From Sungkyunkwania multivorans (GTDB lineage: Bacteria > Bacteroidota > Bacteroidia > Flavobacteriales > Flavobacteriaceae), in NCBI RefSeq assembly GCF_042675645.1, contig NZ_JBHTJH010000004.1, forward strand, positions 434,001-498,000: a DNA stretch of 64,000 nucleotides. Direction: 5' to 3'. Under the pieces are notes generated by a model. That model did not search any database and was not told the DNA's origin. It saw nothing but the letters and a program-made list of their open reading frames with translations. Every line of letters starts with the position of its first letter. Positions within the stretch are counted from its first letter, which is position 1. The translations under genes and the position numbers were made by a program. Positions 52,381-61,794 of this stretch are shown here, piece after piece.

Positions 52381-53421
52381 ATGAAAAAAGTAGTTACCTT
52401 CGGAGAGATCATGTTGCGTCTGGCACCACCAGGATTTCTCAGATTCTCACAAGCCTCAAGTTTCGATGTCGTTTACGGGGGCGGTGAGTCTAACGTTGCC
52501 GTATCACTGGCCAATTACGGTGTTCCAGTCGATTTTGTTACACGATTACCAGATAATGACATCGGGCATTGTGCCATGATGGAAATGCGCAAAAGGGGCG
52601 TAGGTGTCGACAAGATCATCTATGGAGGTGAACGTCTGGGAATTTACTTTTTAGAGACCGGTGCTGTAAGCCGAGGAAGCAAGGTCGTCTATGATCGTGC
52701 GCATTCGGCCATATCGGAAATTAAACCTGGAATGATCGATTGGAAATCTGTTTTCAAGGATGTAGCTTGGTTTCACTGGACAGGGATCACTCCAGCCATC
52801 TCTCAAGGAGCTGCCGATGCTTGTCTCGAGGCGGTGAAGATCGCTAGCGATATGGGGGTCACCATCTCTACAGATCTAAACTATCGCGCAAAACTATGGA
52901 AATATGGAGGTGATCGTGAGGCGATCATGACAGAGCTTACTTCCTATTGCGATATTATTTTAGGTAATGAGGAAGATGCCGAAAAACATTTTGGCATCCA
53001 TCCCGAAGGCTTAGATGTCCACAAACATGGCCACGATGTAAAAGCGGAAGCCTTCTTATCCGTTTGTAAGCAAATGATGGAAAAATTCCCAAGGGCTAAG
53101 AAAGTAATTACTACCTTAAGGGGGTCGATATCTGCATCGCATAACACATGGGCCGGCGTGCTTTACGACGGAAAGAAGATGTATGATACAAGACAGTACC
53201 AGATCACAGACATTGTGGATCGTGTGGGTGGTGGTGATTCTTTTATGGGCGGGTTGATCTATGGACTATTAAAGTATCCAGACGATGACCAGAATGCATT
53301 GGATTTTGCTGTGGCAGCCTCCTGTTTGAAGCATACGATCAAAGGAGATGCCAACTTGGTCACAGTAGCAGAAGTGGAAAAATTAATGGGCGGTGACGCC
53401 TCAGGACGTGTAGCACGATAG
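52381..53421 (+). CDS. kdgK: 2-keto-3-deoxygluconate kinase (PfkB family)
   Basis: A 346-residue PfkB/ribokinase-type kinase. The N-terminal FGEIMLRLAPPGFLRFSQA and VYGGGESNVAVSLANYG are the first PfkB signature; DRVGGGDSFMGGLIYG near the C-terminus is the second and carries the catalytic Asp. It phosphorylates KDG to KDPG. The aldolase gene begins 3 bp after its stop, so the two steps are coupled. Confidence 0.9.
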   Translation: MKKVVTFGEIMLRLAPPGFLRFSQASSFDVVYGGGESNVAVSLANYGVPVDFVTRLPDNDIGHCAMMEMRKRGVGVDKIIYGGERLGIYFLETGAVSRGSKVVYDRAHSAISEIKPGMIDWKSVFKDVAWFHWTGITPAISQGAADACLEAVKIASDMGVTISTDLNYRAKLWKYGGDREAIMTELTSYCDIILGNEEDAEKHFGIHPEGLDVHKHGHDVKAEAFLSVCKQMMEKFPRAKKVITTLRGSISASHNTWAGVLYDGKKMYDTRQYQITDIVDRVGGGDSFMGGLIYGLLKYPDDDQNALDFAVAASCLKHTIKGDANLVTVAEVEKLMGGDASGRVAR

Positions 53422-53424
53422 GTT

Positions 53425-54093
53425 ATGGCAAAGTATACAAGATTAGAGGTTGCATCGGTGATGCAAGAGACCGGGATGGTACCGCTATTCTATAATAGTG
53501 ATATGGCATTAAGTAAAAAGGTGTTGAAAGCCTGTTATGATGGAGGTGCTCGATTGCTCGAATTTACTGCCAGAGGAGATTTTGCCCATGAAGTTTTTGG
53601 GGAACTCAACAAATATGCCTTGGCAGAATTGCCCGGAATGATATTGGGTGTAGGGTCGATCACAGATGCAGCTGCCGCTTCGCGATTTATGGCCTTGGGC
53701 GCTAATTTTATAGTCACGCCAGTATTGAGAGAGGACATTGCCATCGTATGTAATCGGAGAAAGGTGCTTTGGTCTCCTGGATGTGGTTCGCTCACAGAGA
53801 TCACCAAGGCTGAGGAATTAGGCTGTGAGATCGTTAAGCTCTTTCCTGGAGGGGTCTATGGGCCAGACTTCGTGAAGGCGATACGAGGTCCACAACCATG
53901 GACCAGCATTATGCCCACTGGAGGAGTATCCCCAACCAGAGAAAACCTAGAGGGCTGGTTCAATGCAGGGGTCACCTGTGTCGGGATGGGATCTAAACTA
54001 ATTTCAAAAGAGATCATTGCCAATAAGGATTATAAGACGCTTCAAGCAAATGTTGAAGCGGCCTTGAAGATCATCAAAGACGTAAGAAACTAG
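53425..54093 (+). CDS. eda: KDPG aldolase (bifunctional 4-hydroxy-2-oxoglutarate aldolase type)
   Basis: A 222-residue TIM-barrel aldolase. LLEFTARGDF holds the catalytic Glu in the position of the family's E-x-T-x-R motif; CEIVKLFPGGVYGPDFVKAI holds the Schiff-base Lys; MPTGGVSP binds phosphate. It splits KDPG into pyruvate and glyceraldehyde-3-phosphate. It ends the shared uronate pathway and lies 7 bp before uxaC. Confidence 0.92.
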   Translation: MAKYTRLEVASVMQETGMVPLFYNSDMALSKKVLKACYDGGARLLEFTARGDFAHEVFGELNKYALAELPGMILGVGSITDAAAASRFMALGANFIVTPVLREDIAIVCNRRKVLWSPGCGSLTEITKAEELGCEIVKLFPGGVYGPDFVKAIRGPQPWTSIMPTGGVSPTRENLEGWFNAGVTCVGMGSKLISKEIIANKDYKTLQANVEAALKIIKDVRN

Positions 54094-54100
54094 CGTATTC

Positions 54101-55501
54101 ATGGGTTCATTTATCACAGAGGATTTCTTATTGCAGACGGCCGTGGCAAGAAAGTTATTTCACGACTATGCCAAATCGTTGCCCATCATCGATTACCATA
54201 ATCATCTACCGCCACAGCAAATAGCCGAGAACTTACAATTTGACAACATCACACAGGTATGGCTTGCAGGCGACCATTACAAATGGCGAGCTATGCGTGC
54301 CTACGGTATTGATGAAGTGTACGTTACTGGTAAAGCCTCAGATAAGGAGAAGTTTCTAAAATGGGCGGAAGTGGTTCCATACACACTAAGAAATCCTTTG
54401 TATCATTGGACCCATCTCGAACTGAAGCGTTATTTCGGTATTGATGAGCTACTTTCACCTGATAATGCGGAATCTATCTATAAAGAAACCGCGAAACAGC
54501 TTCAGCAGCGATCACATACAACAAATGGATTGTTGAAGATGCAAGATGTTGAATCACTATGTACTACGGATGATCCAACAGATGATCTTCGTTACCACGA
54601 CCTGATCAACACTGACGAAGATAAAGTAAAGACACTTCCAACCTTTCGGCCAGATAAGGCATTTGCCGTCGAAGACCCAAAAACATACAATAACTATCTG
54701 GACAAATTGGGAGAAGTGACGAATAGCACCATCAACTCGTATGATAACTTATTAGAAGCGCTTTCGGCTAGAGTTGCTTATTTCCATGAGAAAGGTGGTA
54801 GGCTTTCAGATCACGGTCTGGAACAGCTGTACCATTTTGAGACCAACGAATACGAAATAGCACACGTATTTAAAAAGGTGCGAACTGGCAAAATCCTGGA
54901 GCGACGGGAGGTGCAATTCTTCAAGACAAAAACCATGATCGCCCTCGGCCGAATGTATCACGAAAAAGGCTGGACACAACAGCTGCATCTGGGCGCCATT
55001 AGAAACAACAATAAACGCTTATTACAGGCCTTGGGTCCAGATACCGGTTTCGATTCGATCGGTGATTTTTCGCAGGCCCGCGGGTTGAGCGGATTCTTGA
55101 ACGCCTTGGATAGCACAGATCAATTGGCGAAAACGGTCGTTTATAATTTAAATCCTTCCGATAATGAAGTATTCGCTACGATGGCTGGGAATTTTAATGA
55201 TGGTAGCATCAAAGGCAAAGTGCAATATGGTTCGGCATGGTGGTTCTTGGATCAAAAGGACGGTATGGAAAAACAGTTAAATACCTTATCTAATCAAGGA
55301 TTGCTTAGCTGTTTTGTGGGAATGTTAACAGACTCTCGGAGTTTCTTATCGTTCCCAAGGCATGAATATTTTAGGCGCATTCTTTGTAACCTTATCGGGA
55401 ATGATGTAGCCAATGGCGAACTGCCGAACGATGAGAAATGGTTGGGCAAGATAGTGAGTGACATCTGCTATCATAATGCAAAGCACTATTTCAATTTCTA
55501 A
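54101..55501 (+). CDS. uxaC: glucuronate isomerase
   Basis: A 466-residue amidohydrolase-fold isomerase of the usual length for UxaC. IIDYHNHLPPQQIAEN supplies the first metal histidines; DHYKWRAMRAYGIDE, LHLGAIRNNN and GMLTDSRSFLSFPRHEYFRR are family segments. It converts D-glucuronate to fructuronate (or galacturonate to tagaturonate). It is not needed for alginate, so it points to a second, glucuronate- or galacturonate-containing substrate. The later enzymes (UxuA/UxuB or UxaA/UxaB) are not in this window. Confidence 0.92.
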   Translation: MGSFITEDFLLQTAVARKLFHDYAKSLPIIDYHNHLPPQQIAENLQFDNITQVWLAGDHYKWRAMRAYGIDEVYVTGKASDKEKFLKWAEVVPYTLRNPLYHWTHLELKRYFGIDELLSPDNAESIYKETAKQLQQRSHTTNGLLKMQDVESLCTTDDPTDDLRYHDLINTDEDKVKTLPTFRPDKAFAVEDPKTYNNYLDKLGEVTNSTINSYDNLLEALSARVAYFHEKGGRLSDHGLEQLYHFETNEYEIAHVFKKVRTGKILERREVQFFKTKTMIALGRMYHEKGWTQQLHLGAIRNNNKRLLQALGPDTGFDSIGDFSQARGLSGFLNALDSTDQLAKTVVYNLNPSDNEVFATMAGNFNDGSIKGKVQYGSAWWFLDQKDGMEKQLNTLSNQGLLSCFVGMLTDSRSFLSFPRHEYFRRILCNLIGNDVANGELPNDEKWLGKIVSDICYHNAKHYFNF

Positions 55502-55515
55502 CTCCTTCATTTGAA

Positions 55516-56484
55516 ATGAAAACTGTTAATTGGGGTATTATTGGTTGCGGCGACGTTGCTGAGGTAAAAAGTGGCCCGGCATTCAAAAATGTGCATCATT
55601 CTTCCTTATTGGCAGTGATGCGACGAAATAAAGAAAAAGCCGAAGATTTCGCCAAACGACATCAGGTCCCTTACCACTTTGATGATGCCCAAGCTGTTTT
55701 AGCACATCCAGAGATCAACGCAGTTTATATTGCAACACCACCTTCCACCCATTTGCAGTATGCGTTACAAGGCTTGGAAGCGAACAAGGATGTGTACTTG
55801 GAAAAGCCGATGACCCTTAATACTGCAGAAGCTGAACAATTGTGCGAAGCACTGAAAAATAGCAGCAGTAAACTCACGGTAGCACATTACAGAAGACGGT
55901 TGCCAGCATTTTTGAAAGTGAAGGAACTCCTGGACCACGCGAAGATAGGAGAGATCATTAGTGTGGACATTCAGATCTTACAACCAAAGATGTCCAACAT
56001 CATTGCTACGACAGAGGAACATTGGCGATTGGACCCATCGATTTCTGGAGGTGGATATTTTCATGACCTTGCGCCACACCAATTGGACCTGATGCTACAT
56101 TGGCTGGGGCCCGTTGAAAGATATGCTGGCTATGCCACAAATGAAGATCCAAGTTCGAAAGTAGCGACAACGGTCAATGGTATCATGCATTTTAAAAATG
56201 GGGTTCAATTCAGGGGATTATGGAGCTTTAATACGGCTGAGGATAAAAAAGACGAATGCAAAATTTATGGGACAACTGGAAACATTACCTTTTCATTCTA
56301 TGGCGATAAAGTAATACTGAATAAAAACGGGGAAACTTTCATCTTTGATTTTGAGAATCCAGTGCACATTCAACAGCCGATGATCGAGGCAACGGTAAAA
56401 TATTTTAGTCATTTGGGCCCTAATCCATGTTCGGCCTCAGAAGGTCTTGCCGTGATGAAGGTCATGGATGCCTTCACCAAATAA
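55516..56484 (+). CDS. Gfo/Idh/MocA-family oxidoreductase
   Basis: A 322-residue NAD(P)-dependent sugar oxidoreductase. N-terminal Rossmann motif GIIGCGDVAEVKSGPAF, then AVYIATPPSTHLQYALQ and the EKPMTLN catalytic Lys segment; the C-terminal domain holds GGGYFHDLAPHQLDLM. It ends the kdgK-eda-uxaC operon (14 bp gap). Substrate unknown; a keto-uronate or related acid would suit the context. Confidence 0.82.
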   Translation: MKTVNWGIIGCGDVAEVKSGPAFKNVHHSSLLAVMRRNKEKAEDFAKRHQVPYHFDDAQAVLAHPEINAVYIATPPSTHLQYALQGLEANKDVYLEKPMTLNTAEAEQLCEALKNSSSKLTVAHYRRRLPAFLKVKELLDHAKIGEIISVDIQILQPKMSNIIATTEEHWRLDPSISGGGYFHDLAPHQLDLMLHWLGPVERYAGYATNEDPSSKVATTVNGIMHFKNGVQFRGLWSFNTAEDKKDECKIYGTTGNITFSFYGDKVILNKNGETFIFDFENPVHIQQPMIEATVKYFSHLGPNPCSASEGLAVMKVMDAFTK

Positions 56485-56505
56485 GAATGCGCTTTATCTG
56501 ATATC

Positions 56506-56532
56506 ATGAGGCAAATGCTGCCTCATTCTTTT
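56506..56532. terminator. shared terminator between convergent operons
   Basis: The stem ATGAGGCA / TGCCTCAT with a 5-base loop is followed by TTCTTTT on the plus strand. It overlaps the stop codon of the minus-strand beta-helix gene and lies 21 bp past the oxidoreductase stop, so it can end both transcripts. Confidence 0.7.
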
Positions 56533-57884
56533 ATGACCATTTTCGTCATGTGCCCACTGGTACCAGCCAAATTAAGTATATAGACTCCAGCACCTAATTG
56601 CGACAGGTCAACACGAGTTGTTTCCTCGCTGACAATCAGCTGTTTTTCAAAGACCAATCTTCCCTCAATGTTATAAATGGTGACAGAAAGGTCATTCAAA
56701 TTATCACCAACAATTTGAAGCTCGTTTTTCACGGGATTTGGATAAAACGAAAATCTCAAAGTTTCAACAGTATCTGTGCCTAGCGTAGAACAGGTCACAA
56801 TATTCCAGCTTGGACAAAACTCGAATGCGTCGGTAGAGGCTGCCGTGTTGCTAGTTTTTATCCAAGGACTATCTGGGTTTCTAATGTTATCCCAGACATG
56901 TATTTCTGTGGAAACCGCACCTCGCGAAGTAGCCGTTGGGATGTAATCCAAGGTGCCGAGATTGAAAGTGTTGTTAAAAAAGGCATTTCTGTATCCCGTT
57001 TTATAGGTATAGCTGCTTGTCGTTCGGTTGTTAAAATCGATAATGCTGTTGATATTGGTCTCTCCATTTACATTGAATGTATTGTTGTAAACGAACGCAT
57101 AGATACCTTTGATATCCATAAAGGAGTCGGAAAAATTGGCTCCAGTGATACCGGTTCCGTCCATAACACAATCTTTTACCACGTTGTATTCGGTGCCTTC
57201 TTTGATATCAAAGTGCTCTGCTCTGATATTAGGACCCAAAATACAATTGGTGACGGTATTGTTATTGCAATTGGGATCATAGGTGCCGTGTTGCCCGCGA
57301 TCCGAACCGATATAAATGCCTTCTCCAAAGCCAGGTGACTGAACACCGGTATTGCTTACCGAACAATTTTCTATGGTATTGTGACTAGAGCCACTTCTGA
57401 TATGTATAGCCTCTTCGGCCACATCTTGAACATCCACATTGAATAATGTACAATAATTGGCTGTATCCAGCATAATTCCTTTAGAACCTTGAGCCACTTG
57501 TATATCCCTTATTATCCAGTGATCGCCAGTAATGCTTATCACAGCTCCGTCATAAATATCATTATCGGGGCATTGCAACAAAGGTCGATTGGTACTGCTA
57601 GAACCTCTAATGATAATTGGATTGGTGGCGGAGCCGCTTCTGTCTGAGGTAAACCGAACAAACTTGCCAATGGCATCCTCGATCTTTCCACTCGGTTCAT
57701 AAGTTCCAGGCGCGATAATGATCTCATCTCCAGGATTTGCGATGGCCATGGCATCTCTTATGCAGTTTACGGTACTACAATTATAAACGGTAGCATATGA
57801 TAAGCTGGCCGTTGAAAGACAGATCAACATAAGAAAGGTAGCTTTCACTGATTTTAGTGACGTAGGTAAAGTTGTGATTAACAT
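56523..57884 (-). CDS. T9SS-secreted right-handed beta-helix protein, candidate polysaccharide lyase
   Basis: A 453-residue protein; signal peptide to about 32 (LSYA). Residues about 33-345 are right-handed parallel beta-helix coils (IRDIQVAQGSKGIMLDTANYC, IENCSVSNTGVQ, VTNCILGPN, FVYNNTFNVNG). A conserved core, HFDIKEGTEYNVVKDC followed by DSFMDIKG, recurs in uncharacterised secreted beta-helix proteins and might hold the active site. The last 75 residues are a T9SS sorting domain (FSFYPNPVKNELQIVG). It lacks clear PL6 motifs. Last gene of the KduI-KduD-TRAP operon, so a uronate-polymer lyase is likely; the exact family is not settled. Confidence 0.68.
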   Translation of the reverse strand: MLITTLPTSLKSVKATFLMLICLSTASLSYATVYNCSTVNCIRDAMAIANPGDEIIIAPGTYEPSGKIEDAIGKFVRFTSDRSGSATNPIIIRGSSSTNRPLLQCPDNDIYDGAVISITGDHWIIRDIQVAQGSKGIMLDTANYCTLFNVDVQDVAEEAIHIRSGSSHNTIENCSVSNTGVQSPGFGEGIYIGSDRGQHGTYDPNCNNNTVTNCILGPNIRAEHFDIKEGTEYNVVKDCVMDGTGITGANFSDSFMDIKGIYAFVYNNTFNVNGETNINSIIDFNNRTTSSYTYKTGYRNAFFNNTFNLGTLDYIPTATSRGAVSTEIHVWDNIRNPDSPWIKTSNTAASTDAFEFCPSWNIVTCSTLGTDTVETLRFSFYPNPVKNELQIVGDNLNDLSVTIYNIEGRLVFEKQLIVSEETTRVDLSQLGAGVYILNLAGTSGHMTKMVIKE

Positions 57885-57944
57885 AGTTGACTTTTTTTAA
57901 GGGCGATATTTTTACTTTTTCAAAATCGAATATAAGAGGTTGAG

Positions 57945-59012
57945 TTATTCAACCATACATTTTAAAACTTTCGCAGTATTCTTATTATTTCTAATGACGA
58001 TATAATAGAGTCCAGTTTGAAGTCCGGAAACATCGATCTTATTTCGTTTCAATCTACGGTTCAAGGAAATAAGCTGCCCGATGCTATCATAAAGATGAAT
58101 GCTATCATAATCGTCTGATCTAAGATTCTTAATTCGGATGATATCAGACGAAGGATTCGGAGTCAGCAATATATCATCTGCTTTTCGCTCTAGGTCTGTA
58201 ACGCTTAGACTACCAATTTCTTCAATACTGAAATTTGCAAAAAACATTTCTTCATCCCTTAGGTCAGCTGGATTGTTCAGACTTCTATAGATACCCCATT
58301 TTGGTCGTGCAAAACTGGCACCATCTTGCCAAGTGTCCATGTTGTTATTGGAGTGATCGAGTAAAACTTGACCGTCGGAGACGCGCTTTAATTCGATCGA
58401 ATAACTACCTGCATCGTCATAGGCTATGGTCTCGGTCACTTCGATCCAAAATCCTTTGAACAACGACAGCGCAGCTTGGTCAATGGTCGTCTGACTATTG
58501 GTTGGTGTGTATCTCAATTCCAATCGATCAGGGCTCGCCTTTCTCAGCGTCAGGGTTATCATTGGAATAGAAGCATACGGCCCACCGACCGACTTGATCT
58601 GATGGATGTGTGTAAAACTTGATGAAGGTTGAAAGTTGGCGTCGATCTTGAACTTCCATGTATATACCACCGTTTCGCCTTGTACGGCTTTCAAATTGTC
58701 TGGAGATTGATTATAGGTCTTTATCTCCACACGTTGTCTGTCAAAATTGATACAACGGTCGTTATCTGGGGTCACGTGTGCGATGAACCTAAACACATCA
58801 GTGTTCAGCGTTGCATCAAATGTCTCTTCAATATGCCTTCCGAAAGTTGTGTGACCACAGTCTGGCACTTCAACAGCGTCATAGCCAGGAGCCAATACCG
58901 AGTTGATAAGTTCGTAGGTGTTTCCAGCACCATCGGCATCCAACGTTACTTGTGCTTGAACAAATGTTGCGGAAAGCAAGAAAAAAGCGAAATGTAAAAG
59001 CGGTCGTCTCAT
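57945..59012 (-). CDS. T9SS-secreted jelly-roll protein, candidate polysaccharide lyase
   Basis: A 355-residue protein. Signal peptide to about 20; residues about 22-270 form a beta-jelly roll with DRQRVEIKTYNQSPDNL, VYTWKFKIDANFQPSSSFTHIHQIK and PKWGIYRSL blocks. These resemble the heparinase-I/glucuronan-lyase-like fold (PL13/PL14/PL20 type): Arg/Glu in RVE and HIHQIK would line the cleft. The C-terminus is a T9SS sorting domain (LLTPNPSSDIIRIKNL). The gene lies 5 bp after dctM and 60 bp before the beta-helix gene. Function as a lyase on glucuronate-containing polymer is inferred. Confidence 0.65.
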   Translation of the reverse strand: MRRPLLHFAFFLLSATFVQAQVTLDADGAGNTYELINSVLAPGYDAVEVPDCGHTTFGRHIEETFDATLNTDVFRFIAHVTPDNDRCINFDRQRVEIKTYNQSPDNLKAVQGETVVYTWKFKIDANFQPSSSFTHIHQIKSVGGPYASIPMITLTLRKASPDRLELRYTPTNSQTTIDQAALSLFKGFWIEVTETIAYDDAGSYSIELKRVSDGQVLLDHSNNNMDTWQDGASFARPKWGIYRSLNNPADLRDEEMFFANFSIEEIGSLSVTDLERKADDILLTPNPSSDIIRIKNLRSDDYDSIHLYDSIGQLISLNRRLKRNKIDVSGLQTGLYYIVIRNNKNTAKVLKCMVE

Positions 59013-59017
59013 AACTA

Positions 59018-60316
59018 CTAAATTAGGTCAAATTGTCTTGGTAACCACATGGTCAATTCGGGGAAATAGGTGATAACTAGCAAAATGACGATCATCGCAA
59101 CAAACAAGGGCAACAAAGGCCTTATCACCTTTTGAATACTCAATCCGGCAACGCTACAGCCTACAAACAGTACAGAGCCCACAGGCGGTGTACAAAGTCC
59201 GATACACAGGTTGAGGATCATAATGATTCCAAAATGAATGGGGTCCATTCCCAAACTCGTCACTATCGGAAGAAAGATAGGGGTAAAGATGAGTACGGCA
59301 GGCGTCATATCCATAAATACACCGACAAACAACAAGATGAGATTGATGATGATAAGGATCACTATCGGATTATCACTGATTGCCAGTAAGGTAGTGCTTA
59401 TTTCCTGCGGAATATTTTCGTAAGACATCACCCAAGACATGGCGATCGAAGTTGCAACCAGTAATAATACAATTGCTGAGGTCTTTATGGTTTCGAGCAA
59501 TATTGGTGAGATATCTTTAACACCGATCTCCTTATAGGCGAAGCCCAAAACAAGGGTGTACACCACAGCGATGGCCGAAGCCTCGGTCGCGGTGAAAATA
59601 CCCGCCACTATACCTCCGATGACGACTACAAGCAACATCAAACTGGGAAAAGCAGCGATAAATCGTTTGAAGAACTCTTTTACACTGACAAACTTATCCG
59701 TGGGATATTTTTTGATGATCGAATAGACTGCAGCAACGATCATCAATGCAAGGCCAACCAATATTCCTGGAACATAACCCGCGATGAACAATGCTGCGAT
59801 AGAAACGCCTCCACTTGCTAGGGAATATACTATAAGTACATTACTCGGTGGGATGATCAAACCAGTGGTGGCACTTGTGATGTTCACAGCGGCACTAAAG
59901 GGTTTAGAGTAGCCATCCTTTTCCATCATTGGATTCATAAAACCGCCGATGGCGGATGCTGCTGCTACCGCAGAACCCGAAATGGCCCCAAAAAGCATAC
60001 AGGATATGATGTTCACAAAGGCCAAACCTCCTGGCAATGGGCCCACGATCGCCTTGGCAAAATTGATCAGGCGTACGGCAATTCCTCCGCGATTCATGAT
60101 CTGGCCAGCAAGAATGAAAAACGGTATGGCCGATAAGGTAAAGCTGTCCAAAGAGGTGGCCATCCGTTGCGCCAAGGTCGTTACCGACGGCAAGAATGGC
60201 ATTGCACTCAGCAAGGTGAACAAAGCGGCTAAACCTATGGCATAGGCAATGGGCACTCTGAGCGATAGAAAAACTAAAAAACTTAAGACTAAAATAAAGA
60301 CTTCGATATAATTCAT
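59018..60316 (-). CDS. dctM: TRAP transporter large permease (DctM)
   Basis: A 432-residue membrane protein with about 12 helices and DctM signatures (PFFILAGQIMNRGGIAVRLI, ATEASAIAVVYTL, DMTPAVLIFTPIFLPI, LCIGLCTPPVG). It is the Na+-coupled subunit of a TRAP importer and needs DctQ and DctP, encoded just upstream. In this operon it most likely takes up a uronate. Confidence 0.92.
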   Translation of the reverse strand: MNYIEVFILVLSFLVFLSLRVPIAYAIGLAALFTLLSAMPFLPSVTTLAQRMATSLDSFTLSAIPFFILAGQIMNRGGIAVRLINFAKAIVGPLPGGLAFVNIISCMLFGAISGSAVAAASAIGGFMNPMMEKDGYSKPFSAAVNITSATTGLIIPPSNVLIVYSLASGGVSIAALFIAGYVPGILVGLALMIVAAVYSIIKKYPTDKFVSVKEFFKRFIAAFPSLMLLVVVIGGIVAGIFTATEASAIAVVYTLVLGFAYKEIGVKDISPILLETIKTSAIVLLLVATSIAMSWVMSYENIPQEISTTLLAISDNPIVILIIINLILLFVGVFMDMTPAVLIFTPIFLPIVTSLGMDPIHFGIIMILNLCIGLCTPPVGSVLFVGCSVAGLSIQKVIRPLLPLFVAMIVILLVITYFPELTMWLPRQFDLI

Positions 60317-60326
60317 AATTCTAGAC

Positions 60327-60791
60327 TTAATTGTTTTTTGGTTTGGTTAAAAAAGTATGAAGGCTGTAATAACAGATAAGCAATCCAGAAACAGGGACGA
60401 CGAGATAAATGATACCCAGAGGGATCTCAAGCGTTGCAGAGGTCTGTTCAAATTGAAAGCTTAATTGACAAAGTCGTATGCCACCAACGACCATGACAGC
60501 AAATGCAAAGACAAAGACGGATATATGCACAATGCCGTCAAATAGCTTTTGTCTTTTTGACACAATCCGCTCAGGAATTAGATCGATGGCAAGATGTAAA
60601 TGTTTTCCTGTGGCATAGGCCGCCCCGAGCAATCCTACCCAAATAAGGGAGAAACTGGAGATCTCGTCGGTGATGGTGCTGGGTGCTCGTAATACGTATC
60701 TCGAAAATACTTGCCATATCACGCTTAGGAGCATGAGGACTAATACAAAAAGAACGACACGCTCAAGTATCTTATCGATGGTTGCTCTCAT
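60327..60791 (-). CDS. dctQ: TRAP transporter small permease (DctQ)
   Basis: A 154-residue protein with four membrane helices; the pattern SVIWQVFSRYVL, ITDEISSFSLIWVGLLGAAYATGKHLHLAIDL is typical of DctQ. Gene order dctP-dctQ-dctM with gaps of 5 and 10 bp. Required for assembly of the carrier. Confidence 0.9.
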   Translation of the reverse strand: MRATIDKILERVVLFVLVLMLLSVIWQVFSRYVLRAPSTITDEISSFSLIWVGLLGAAYATGKHLHLAIDLIPERIVSKRQKLFDGIVHISVFVFAFAVMVVGGIRLCQLSFQFEQTSATLEIPLGIIYLVVPVSGLLICYYSLHTFLTKPKNN

Positions 60792-60796
60792 GATGA

Positions 60797-61777
60797 TTAT
60801 TGTTGTTGTTTTATTGCTTTGATAAGGGCGGTCATTTCTGCATCTCCTTTAAAAAGGTCCAAAATTCCTTTGGTCTGAGCCTCAAAAGGGGTCTTATCAG
60901 GGAAGATGATCTGTACGCCTGCTTTCTTCACCTCGGCCAATGATTCCTTCTCCGAATCGGCCCATAGCTGCCGCTGTGCGATCGTTGATTGGGACGTCGC
61001 CTCTTTCAACCATGTACGTTCTTGATCGTTCAAGCGATTCCAAGTATCAAGGCCTATAAGCAAAACATCTGGTACCGAGGTATGCTCATCCAAACTATAA
61101 TACTTGCATACTTCGTAATGTTTGGAGGTATAAAAGCTGGGTGGATTGTTTTCGGCGCCATCCACAACTCCTTGCTGTAATGCTGTATATAATTCACCCC
61201 AAGAAATGGGGGTGGGAGAGCCTCCAAGGTCATTGACCATGGCGACCGCCATATTGCTCTTTTGCACTCTGATCTTTTTACCAACCAGATCCGACGGGGA
61301 ATTGATTGGATTCTCTTTCATATAGAAACTACGACTGCCCGCATCATAAAAGGTCAAACCTCGAAGCCTGAATTTTTCACCTTTCAGCAGAAGCCCTTCA
61401 CCGATTTCGCTATCAAAGACACTAAACGCATGTGCGCGGTCCCTGAACATATAGGGTACACTAAAGACCTTATATTCTGGAATAAAATTTTCTAAAACCG
61501 CTGCTGAAACTTTGGTGATGTCCAGACTTCCGATCTGTAGCAACTCCAAACACTCGCGCTCGCCACCTAATTGGGCACTGGGATAGATGCGTACCTTGAG
61601 CTTCCCTTCCGACTTCTCTTCCAATCGCTCTCCTAGGATCACCATTGCTTTGTGCACAGGATGTTTGGTGTCCAGACTATGTCCTAATCTAAGAACCTTG
61701 ACATCGTCTTTAGTTTGGCAGGCAGAAAAGATTGTGGTGACACTTAGAAAAAGAATATAAAGATGCTTTTTGATCAT
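60797..61777 (-). CDS. dctP: TRAP transporter solute-binding protein (DctP)
   Basis: A 326-residue protein with an N-terminal signal and a Cys after it (IFSACQTKDD), so a lipoprotein SBP. LRLGHSLDTKHPVHKAM, RIYPSAQLGGERECLELLQIGS and KIRVQKSNMAVAMVNDLGGSPTPISWGELYTALQQGVVDGAENN are strong DctP signatures; the arginine in KIRVQ coordinates the carboxylate. Many DctP proteins of this kind bind glucuronate or galacturonate. Inferred ligand: a uronate released by the two secreted proteins encoded downstream. Confidence 0.92.
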   Translation of the reverse strand: MIKKHLYILFLSVTTIFSACQTKDDVKVLRLGHSLDTKHPVHKAMVILGERLEEKSEGKLKVRIYPSAQLGGERECLELLQIGSLDITKVSAAVLENFIPEYKVFSVPYMFRDRAHAFSVFDSEIGEGLLLKGEKFRLRGLTFYDAGSRSFYMKENPINSPSDLVGKKIRVQKSNMAVAMVNDLGGSPTPISWGELYTALQQGVVDGAENNPPSFYTSKHYEVCKYYSLDEHTSVPDVLLIGLDTWNRLNDQERTWLKEATSQSTIAQRQLWADSEKESLAEVKKAGVQIIFPDKTPFEAQTKGILDLFKGDAEMTALIKAIKQQQ

Positions 61778-61794
61778 ATCTTTTGTTTTTAGTT

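Noticed and set aside
56523..57884. PL6 alginate lyase call for the beta-helix protein
   Set aside because: PL6 proteins carry a K-x-R catalytic arrangement and NGFE-type segments that I cannot find; only the beta-helix fold and operon position support a lyase role.
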